Shown piece by piece: positions 57,717-64,000 of a DNA stretch of 64,000 nt. Source of the DNA: Candidatus Odyssella thessalonicensis L13 (lineage in GTDB: Bacteria; Pseudomonadota; Alphaproteobacteria; Paracaedibacterales; Paracaedibacteraceae); contig NZ_AEWF01000009.1 of the NCBI RefSeq assembly GCF_000190415.1, positions 1 to 64,000 on the forward strand, written 5' to 3'. The notes beneath the pieces were generated by a model that searched no databases, was not told the DNA's origin, and was given only the letters and a program-made list of their open reading frames with translations. Every line of letters starts with the position of its first letter. Position 1 is the first letter of the stretch. Made by a program: the position numbers and the translations under genes.

Positions 57717-59308
57717 AAGTTTGGCTGGCGATAAGTTGCATCTGTCTGTCTGGGGAAGCACACCAGTCTCACCAACAAGGACTGGCGTATGCTCAGGAGC
57801 TTCACAATAAAAAGAAGACAGTATCTCAAACAACCAATCCCCATATTGTCCCTGGCTATCAAACAGATTCTCCGCCGCAAGCGAGTCTTGATGCCGGAAC
57901 GTTAGGTGACGCAGTCGTCAGAGAAGCGTCCAGCAATCCGATATCCCACTATATTAAAGAAACTGCGCAAACGCGCGCCTCTTATCGACTGGATCCGAAC
58001 TCAAATCCGTTATTTACCGACGCGGAAGAAGTGCACAAAGATCCGGAGAAGGTTCTGCAAGAAGAGTTTAGGCACGACCCAGATCCTTCCGTGAACGATG
58101 AGGCTAATCTCAAAACCTGTATCGAAGGCGGTGACGAATATAAGCAAACCTGCCAGCGGTATCTGGACATCACGCTCCAAATTACGCCGGCCTATGTGGA
58201 ACAGGTGCCTCATTGCCGAGGTCACTGGAGTAATAAAGCCAAAACTCGAAAACGGTACTGTAATCCGGGCTGTGAGATGAGGAATGGCCGCACGATTCCT
58301 AAATCGGTGACTGTTGAGAAAGAAGAATGGGTGGATACGTGCCAACCGCTAGAAAAGCTAGCTGATGCTGGGGTGTGCCGGTATGCCGAGAAGATTGAGA
58401 GTCCCAAAAATGAAATTCGGACCATTCAAGGGGAACCGGTGACGCGCGACCATTTTGAAGAAACTTTGATTTATGCGTGCACCAAGCCTGTCGAAAACAC
58501 CTGTGCGGCTTTGAAAGCGAGCGGATGTCAGCAAATCAAATCCGAGTGTCACGAGCGAGAAGCCGGGCGCTGTGTCGCATGGCAGCAAACCTATCGCTGT
58601 GGCTCGAAGATGCAAAGGGGCAATCGATATCGGGCCACCTCCAATAACAGTCCTTTCTGTTTAACGGGCAACTGTGTCAATGCGTCTTATGAGGCGAATG
58701 AGGAGATTTTAGACTCAATGACCCAGCTGCAGGTTTTAAAAGAGATCCAGAATGAGCTCAGGAAAGGGCAAGAAACAGAAGAAGCGGCCAAGGAATATGA
58801 CATCAACAAGCTGGGGATTTTTAAAGGAGAGGCCCGAAAGTGCTCTAAAAGCTGTGTCAATTTTAAGGATTGTTGTGGCACCCTGAAAGGCTGGGGAACC
58901 GATGTCGGGTTGGCGTCTTGTTCGGGCAAAGAAAAAGAGTTGGCCGAGCTGCGGAAACAGAATCTGTGTGTGCAAGTCGGCACCTATTGCGCAGAAAAGA
59001 AGGCCGGGGTGTGTCTCCGGAAAAAAACAAGCTTCTGCTGTTTTGGAACCAAGCTGTTCCGACTGATTCAAGAACAAGGGCGGCACCAACTCAAGCTGTC
59101 TTGGGGAGACTCAAAAACCCCCGATTGCCGAGGTTTAAAACCGGTCGAATTGAGCCGTCTCAAATTTGCGGAGATGAACTTCAATGAGATATATGAGGAC
59201 GTCAAAAAAAATTTTAAAGAAAAGGCGCCTGCAGAGATGACGACCACGATCACCTTAGATCGGGTGAAAGAGAATATGAACCTGAAAACCGGAGGGCCAA
59301 CCTCATGA
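57713..59308 (+). CDS. traN: Mating-pair stabilisation protein TraN
   Basis: A 531-residue Cys-rich outer-membrane protein (F TraN 602). A signal peptide precedes GLAYAQELHNKKKTVSQTTN. The centre and C-terminus carry many Cys pairs: RYCNPGCEMRNGRTIPKSVT, CAALKASGCQQIKSECHERE, KCSKSCVNFKDCCGTLKGWG and KTSFCCFGTKLFRLIQEQGR. The last is the conserved TraN end before DCRGL. It binds recipient-surface receptors in F; here the recipient would be another endosymbiont. Confidence 0.93.
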   Translation: MKVWLAISCICLSGEAHQSHQQGLAYAQELHNKKKTVSQTTNPHIVPGYQTDSPPQASLDAGTLGDAVVREASSNPISHYIKETAQTRASYRLDPNSNPLFTDAEEVHKDPEKVLQEEFRHDPDPSVNDEANLKTCIEGGDEYKQTCQRYLDITLQITPAYVEQVPHCRGHWSNKAKTRKRYCNPGCEMRNGRTIPKSVTVEKEEWVDTCQPLEKLADAGVCRYAEKIESPKNEIRTIQGEPVTRDHFEETLIYACTKPVENTCAALKASGCQQIKSECHEREAGRCVAWQQTYRCGSKMQRGNRYRATSNNSPFCLTGNCVNASYEANEEILDSMTQLQVLKEIQNELRKGQETEEAAKEYDINKLGIFKGEARKCSKSCVNFKDCCGTLKGWGTDVGLASCSGKEKELAELRKQNLCVQVGTYCAEKKAGVCLRKKTSFCCFGTKLFRLIQEQGRHQLKLSWGDSKTPDCRGLKPVELSRLKFAEMNFNEIYEDVKKNFKEKAPAEMTTTITLDRVKENMNLKTGGPTS

Positions 59309-60045
59309 AGCATATCGGACGCTTCTTCTTTTTTATGCTTTCCCTCAGTCATGCCAAAACCTTTTATCAGGATCATGCGCGCGGCTGGCACTGGTATGAA
59401 AAGATGCCGGTCCCTGAAGACCCCAAGTCTAAAAATAACCCGGTCGCTGAACCCAAAACTCCCGCTGAAAAGATGAAAGCTTACCGGGAAGAATTGGAAA
59501 ATCGCTTAGCCGACGCGTGGCTCAACCCGACGCCGCAAAATGTCAGCAAGTATCAGGAGATGCAACAAGACATGATGAATCGCTCTCAAACCTTCTCGCA
59601 AACCTGGATGAAGAATGTCTATACCAATGCAAGCTTGGATCATACCTTGATTGCTCCGGTAAACCAGAAAGCGGTGCACGTTTATTTAGATCAAGAAAAA
59701 GAGCGAAAGAAGGAGGTCATCAAATCCTTGTCAACAACGCATGGCTTATTCTTCTTTTATGCGAGTAATTGCCCTTACTGTCATCAATTTGCACCGATTG
59801 TCAAACGTTTTGCTGAGCACTATGGCTGGGAAGTATTGGCGATTAGCTTAGATGGGGGCCCTATTGAAACCTTTCCCGATGCGGTTCCGGATAATGGGTT
59901 GGCGAGTCAATGGCATGTGACGGCTTTACCGTCGTTATATGCGGTCAACCCTGAAACGGAAGCGGTGGTTCAAGTGGCCCATGGCCTGGCCAGCCTGGAT
60001 GAGATGGAAAACAGGATTATGGTGTTAACGCGAGGGGACCAATGA
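59305..60045 (+). CDS. traF: Thioredoxin-like pilus assembly protein TraF
   Basis: A 246-residue periplasmic protein (F TraF 247). Signal peptide, then WHWYEKMPVPEDPK, a helical linker, and a thioredoxin domain with FFFYASNCPYCHQFAPIVKR (CPYC near residue 156), VLAISLDGGPIETFPDAVPD and ALPSLYAVNPE with the cis-Pro. It should assist disulfide formation in TraU, TraN and TraH. It overlaps both neighbours by four bases. Confidence 0.95.
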   Translation: MKHIGRFFFFMLSLSHAKTFYQDHARGWHWYEKMPVPEDPKSKNNPVAEPKTPAEKMKAYREELENRLADAWLNPTPQNVSKYQEMQQDMMNRSQTFSQTWMKNVYTNASLDHTLIAPVNQKAVHVYLDQEKERKKEVIKSLSTTHGLFFFYASNCPYCHQFAPIVKRFAEHYGWEVLAISLDGGPIETFPDAVPDNGLASQWHVTALPSLYAVNPETEAVVQVAHGLASLDEMENRIMVLTRGDQ

Positions 60046-61412
60046 GACTTATCAACATTAGCTTTATTCTTGCGTTGCTTTGTCTGCCGGTCGCTGCCAA
60101 AGGCATTGGTCATGATTTACGAGCCTTCTTTAACCGCAGTACATCGACTAATGTGACCAGCCCCAAAGCCTTTAAAGACCAAGCGGGAGGGTATTATACG
60201 GGAGGAAGCTTGGTTACCCGTAACCAAGTCCGAAGTGCTCAGCTGGCCACCATTCAAATGCCCGGCTTCAGAGCGGGATGTGGCGGGATAGATGCGTGGA
60301 CAGGCGGATTCTCTCATATCAGCGCGGATCGTCTGGTCGAAATGCTGCAAAACATTGGCTCCGCAGCAAAGGCCTATGCTTTTATGTTGGCCGTTCAGAC
60401 GGTCTCGCCCACCATCTCGACTATAATGAATGAACTCAATGCAATCGCCACACAGGTCAACCAGATGAACATTAGCTCGTGTGAAGTCGCAGCGACTACC
60501 CTGGGAGGAATCTGGCCGAAAACCGATCAATCGTCAAAGCATTTGTGTCAGGCCATGGGCTCGAATTTGGGGGCGTTTTCAGATTGGTCAGCGGCCCGCC
60601 AAGGATGTGGGGCTAAGGGAGATCGTGGCAATATCTTAGCGCAAAAAGGCCGAGACCCGAGGTATCAAGATATGCTGGTGGGGGAATTTAATCTCTCCTG
60701 GAAAGCCATTCAGGCCAATCACTTCTTAAGTGAAGATCAGGCCTTGGCACAGCTTTTCTTAACGTTGGTCGGTTCCATCATCTCGAAGAAGAATGGGGAA
60801 GCTTTTCAAGTGACGACCTTGCCGGGCTATGCGGACCGGGATGAGTTACTCACCGCCCTCTTAGAAGGCGGAAGCACTAAGGTCTATAAATGTTCTACCG
60901 CTGAATGTCTCGATCCTGTCTTATCGGAGATCACCATTCCGAACGCGAGTGCGTTGTTGAGGAGAACCCAAGATATTCTCGAATCCTTAGTCTACAAAAT
61001 TTATGAAGATTTGCCGATTGGCTCGGCTGAGCAGGATTTCCTTAATTCCACCCAGTTACCTGTCTATAAAATGCTCAATGTGATGACGGCGTTCCGCAAA
61101 GGCTATGCGCCGGTCGATATCCATCAATATGGCGAACTGATCGCGCTCGATATTCTCTATAAATATGTGGTCGAAGTTTTAGATATTGTCCATGAAAGTG
61201 TGGTGCATTTGAAATCGGTTCAGGTGGATGAGGTCCATATTGAGAGGTTTACCAACGCTCTACGGTTGGCGCGCGAGCGCATCACTAGCAAACGGCAAAG
61301 CGCGTATCAACAAATGGACAATACTTTGTCCTTTATCCAAGCAACCCAACTGATTGAAAAGCAGATGCATGCCATGCTGGGCAGTATGTTGGACGACCAG
61401 GGTTGGGCTTAA
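60042..61412 (+). CDS. traH: Pilus assembly protein TraH
   Basis: A 456-residue periplasmic protein (F TraH 458). Signal peptide (ISFILALLCLPVAA), then TSPKAFKDQAGGYYTGGSLV and MPGFRAGCGGIDAWTGGFSH, the TraH hallmark. NISSCEVAATTLGGIWPKTD follows, and the C-terminal half is helical. It takes part in pilus extension with TraF and TraG. Confidence 0.95.
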   Translation: MRLINISFILALLCLPVAAKGIGHDLRAFFNRSTSTNVTSPKAFKDQAGGYYTGGSLVTRNQVRSAQLATIQMPGFRAGCGGIDAWTGGFSHISADRLVEMLQNIGSAAKAYAFMLAVQTVSPTISTIMNELNAIATQVNQMNISSCEVAATTLGGIWPKTDQSSKHLCQAMGSNLGAFSDWSAARQGCGAKGDRGNILAQKGRDPRYQDMLVGEFNLSWKAIQANHFLSEDQALAQLFLTLVGSIISKKNGEAFQVTTLPGYADRDELLTALLEGGSTKVYKCSTAECLDPVLSEITIPNASALLRRTQDILESLVYKIYEDLPIGSAEQDFLNSTQLPVYKMLNVMTAFRKGYAPVDIHQYGELIALDILYKYVVEVLDIVHESVVHLKSVQVDEVHIERFTNALRLARERITSKRQSAYQQMDNTLSFIQATQLIEKQMHAMLGSMLDDQGWA

Positions 61413-61425
61413 GGAGGGCTGAAAA

Positions 61426-64000
61426 ATGACCTACGATATTTATATCTATGGTAATGGCGAAGTGTTATGGGGAATTTTTAACGCTTTAGCGATGTGCCTC
61501 AATGCCAAGTCTGGAAGTTTGTATGAACCGCTTCTTCGGTTAGGGATGATTGTTGGAGCCCTGTGGGCGGTGGTCTATGTGCTTTACCAGGATATAGCCA
61601 AGCTCTTTACCTCGTGGATTCTACCCATGACCGTGTTTACGACTATCTTGTTCGTGCCGACAGCGACGGTCACCATTCATGACCCTATTACCCGGTTTCA
61701 TCAGGCAGTTGATAACGTCCCGTACGGGTTGGCGATGTTTGCGGGATATGTCAGTAAGATCGGTCACAATATAACCGAACAGGTCGAAAAAGTCTTCTCT
61801 TTGCCGGATGATTTAAAATACCAATCGACCGGGTATATCTTTGCGAGCCATCTTATGCAAAAGTCCAATCAATTCCGCATTACCAATGCTGATTTTGCCG
61901 ACAATATGTATGAGTTTGTCAATCAATGTGTGGTGAGTGATCTGAGGTTAGGGCGCAAATATACGCTGAATGACTTGAAGAAATCCGATGATATCTGGGG
62001 GGTAATCTCGGCCAATGCTTCGCCGGTAAGATCGTTTATGTGGCGCGATATTAAAGAAGAAGGCCAACAGGGCGGAATGGCGAGACTGATTACCTGCAAA
62101 GAGGGGGTGGCCAAATTTAATGTGCATTGGAAAAAAGCCATTGACGAAAGTGCGACTTTGTTTGGCAAAAAACTCTTTGGCGCGAGGGTTGATGCAAAAG
62201 CCGAGCTTCTTAAATATCTGCCGCTGAGCTTGGCACCCTTAGATAAGATGGGCCAAGATGCGACCAAAATCATCCAGCAGCAACTCATGATCAGCTCTTT
62301 TGTCTCCGGTATTGACCAACACTCTGTAGCTCAAGGGAATGCCGCCAACTTTGCGGTCCGGCGCGCCTATTTAGGCCAACGCAGCACTTACCAAACTTTG
62401 GGAGCGTTGGCGGGAGATAATTTGCCCATTTTAAAAGCGGTGCTCGAATCTCTGACTTATGCGTCTTTTCTGTTTATAATCTTCTTAGCTGTTCTGCCTT
62501 TTGGCTGGCGCTTTTTGTTGAGTTGGGGGCAAATTGTTGTGTGGCTCCAATTGTGGGCTCCCTTATATGCTGTTTTGAATTATGTGATGACAATCATCGG
62601 GGCCTCTAAAACTGCGGCAGCGATGTCGATTCAGGGCGCGTCAGGCGTTACCCTAGCCACATCGGTGGCGGTGTTGGATATCAATGCGGACATCAATGCT
62701 ACCGCTGGGTTTTTATCTTTGAGCGTTCCTTTTATTAGTTATGCGCTCCTCAAAGGGGTGGGCTCTTTTATCTCGTTAGCTTCTCACTTAGGTCAGATCA
62801 GTCAAGGAGCAGCGTCAGCAGCGGCGAGCGATGCACTATCCGGCAACTACAGTTTTGGTAATATCTCGGAAGGCGGGCGTCAAATTGGTAATACACAGAT
62901 GTATCATCAATCTATGGCCGCCAGCTATCGGGCGGGGTCTTTCAACTTAGCGGATGGGCGCACAGAAATCACCACTATGGGCGATGGATCTCAACTCATG
63001 AATGTGGGATCTTCCAATCTGCCGGTCTCCTTGAGCTTTGCTGAATCGCAAAGTTCTCAATATTCAACTATGGCTAATCAGAGCTATCAAAAAGCGCTTA
63101 ATCTATCAGAAAGCTCGAACCAAAGCCTGTCGAGCAGTTATCGCGATATGGTGGATCTGAGTAAAGCGATCGGAAACTCTCATCACGCCAGTGATGCAAT
63201 TAGCCAGGGCCATTCGACGGAAAGCTCCAGAGCAATTCAGCAGTCAGCCAATATGATTCAAAGTTTTGCTGATCAAAACAATATCAGTTATGAAAAGGCA
63301 GCTTCCTTATTTGCTGAAGCTAGTATGGGCGGGAAGTTAGGAGCTCTAGCAGGATCAGTCGGGGGAAGAGCGTCTGTCACTTCGAGTGATGTAGCGCTTC
63401 TTCAAAAGGCACAAAATGTGGTGGAATCTGAAGACTTTCAAAAGGCTTATAGAGCCGCTACACAAGCAGCAAAGAATTATTCTCATAATTTATCCGATGA
63501 AGAAAGTCGACGACTAGCAGAGAGTGTTTCGGGGTCCTATGAAAAAGGACTACAACAGAGGGAAGAGGCGGCTAAAAGCTTTAGCCAAGCGGAGTCTTAT
63601 AACAAGCAAGCTATGGAGACCCAAGCTAATTCAGCCTCGATTAATTCGAACTATAATCAAAGGTTTGTGGAATGGTTAACGGATCAGAAGGCAGATGGGA
63701 CGCAGGGGCGTATTGGAAGCCAAGGAGCAGCCCATATTATTGCTAATGACCCTGAGATGGTGAGGATGTACGCTAATCGATTTATGCAAGAGCAGAATAT
63801 TTTACCGAAATCATCTGTATCCCTATCGGCTCAATCCCTTAAGCAATCTTATGATCAAGAGACAGGACACACCGTGCATGCCGTGACGAAAGAGTCCATA
63901 GCTGCGGTTAAACATCAAGGGGAGACACAAATAACAACCGACAGGATAGACAGGAAAGAATTATTTGAAGGCTCCGTTAATCAGCAAATCGCCCAGCACC
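61426..64000 (+). CDS. traG: Mating-pair stabilisation protein TraG (runs off window end)
   Basis: ATG 61426 follows AAGGAGGG and the frame stays open to the end of the window, 858 codons (F TraG 938). The N-terminal half is membrane-bound (LLRLGMIVGALWAVVYVLYQ, FLFIIFLAVLPFGWRFLLSW, LWAPLYAVLNYVMTIIGASK) and includes DADI-like NADINATAGFLSLSVPFISY. The C-terminal half is a Ser/Ala/Gln-rich helical periplasmic or cytoplasmic region, as in F TraG, which serves pilus assembly and entry exclusion. It begins 13 bases after traH; the C-terminus and a coupling protein gene, if present, lie outside. Confidence 0.93.
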   Translation, partial: MTYDIYIYGNGEVLWGIFNALAMCLNAKSGSLYEPLLRLGMIVGALWAVVYVLYQDIAKLFTSWILPMTVFTTILFVPTATVTIHDPITRFHQAVDNVPYGLAMFAGYVSKIGHNITEQVEKVFSLPDDLKYQSTGYIFASHLMQKSNQFRITNADFADNMYEFVNQCVVSDLRLGRKYTLNDLKKSDDIWGVISANASPVRSFMWRDIKEEGQQGGMARLITCKEGVAKFNVHWKKAIDESATLFGKKLFGARVDAKAELLKYLPLSLAPLDKMGQDATKIIQQQLMISSFVSGIDQHSVAQGNAANFAVRRAYLGQRSTYQTLGALAGDNLPILKAVLESLTYASFLFIIFLAVLPFGWRFLLSWGQIVVWLQLWAPLYAVLNYVMTIIGASKTAAAMSIQGASGVTLATSVAVLDINADINATAGFLSLSVPFISYALLKGVGSFISLASHLGQISQGAASAAASDALSGNYSFGNISEGGRQIGNTQMYHQSMAASYRAGSFNLADGRTEITTMGDGSQLMNVGSSNLPVSLSFAESQSSQYSTMANQSYQKALNLSESSNQSLSSSYRDMVDLSKAIGNSHHASDAISQGHSTESSRAIQQSANMIQSFADQNNISYEKAASLFAEASMGGKLGALAGSVGGRASVTSSDVALLQKAQNVVESEDFQKAYRAATQAAKNYSHNLSDEESRRLAESVSGSYEKGLQQREEAAKSFSQAESYNKQAMETQANSASINSNYNQRFVEWLTDQKADGTQGRIGSQGAAHIIANDPEMVRMYANRFMQEQNILPKSSVSLSAQSLKQSYDQETGHTVHAVTKESIAAVKHQGETQITTDRIDRKELFEGSVNQQIAQH

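Noticed and set aside
57408-59391. Overlapping minus-strand frames in the traN/trbC region
   Set aside because: Shadows of the higher-GC transfer genes; none shows a recognisable motif.
1-64000. rRNA or tRNA genes
   Set aside because: No cloverleaf-like or rRNA-like sequence was recognised by eye; a covariance-model scan would be needed to exclude a diverged tRNA.

Overview
The window looks like part of a large conjugative plasmid, or an integrated conjugative element, from an AT-rich host-associated alphaproteobacterium. A Holosporales/Paracaedibacter- or Rickettsiales-like endosymbiont is my best guess. Three things support this. A Ti-type relaxase module (traA with traC/traD) is combined with an F-type pilus/type IV secretion operon, the mixture known from rickettsial conjugative elements. 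A parA/rep region and a parB are present. Many AT-rich genes carry Sec signal peptides and resemble effectors (a eukaryote-type rRNA methyltransferase domain, a deaminase-like domain, Fic proteins, a TPR protein). The assignment is inference from gene content; no rRNA or tRNA marker is present.

Layout. (1) 1-5801: minus-strand accessory genes: the end of an outer-membrane barrel protein, a secreted coiled-coil protein with 48-bp repeats, small secreted and membrane proteins, and a four-gene run with a receiver-like protein and an Xre regulator. (2) 6105-9290: a tandemly duplicated cassette in which a LysR regulator converges on a tiny gene for a 21-22 residue peptide, with a third related 27-residue peptide gene between the copies. 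(3) 9595-21449: the Fic/antitoxin-like mobile mystery pair with three phased operators, a giant relaxase-helicase-TOPRIM protein, a probable oriT, traC/traD-like genes, parB, a ProQ/FinO-type RNA chaperone and a Fic protein with a ruined active site. (4) 21619-26636: a signal-peptide-bearing deaminase-like effector gene cut in two by a complete 3690-bp Tn3-family transposon with 36-bp inverted repeats and a 5-bp target duplication. (5) 26894-35715: secreted proteins of unknown function, a three-copy paralog array, a resolvase, an intact Fic protein, an orphan SagB-type oxidoreductase and a secreted BMT5-like methyltransferase. (6) 36044-41770: a 211-bp repeat array, a ubiH fragment cut off by the same repeat, and a parA/rep replication-partition region in which parA is followed in frame, after one TAA, by a long reading frame that has no ordinary start codon. 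(7) 41786-47354: a secreted GNAT protein, an amine oxidase / degenerate sensor kinase / TPR operon and an Xre regulator. (8) 47826-64000: a continuous F-type transfer operon in the order pilin, traL, E, K, B, V, C, orf118, trbI, signal peptidase, traW, orf147, traU, trbC, traN, traF, traH, traG (running off the window).

How it fits together. The relaxase would nick the oriT beside it, and the F-type channel would export the DNA and possibly proteins. ParA/ParB and Rep maintain the replicon. A 17-bp motif is shared exactly by the rep upstream region and the tra operon leader, suggesting common control. By eye the relaxase and tra operon genes are clearly less AT-rich than the accessory genes between them, consistent with a conserved transfer backbone loaded with AT-rich cargo.
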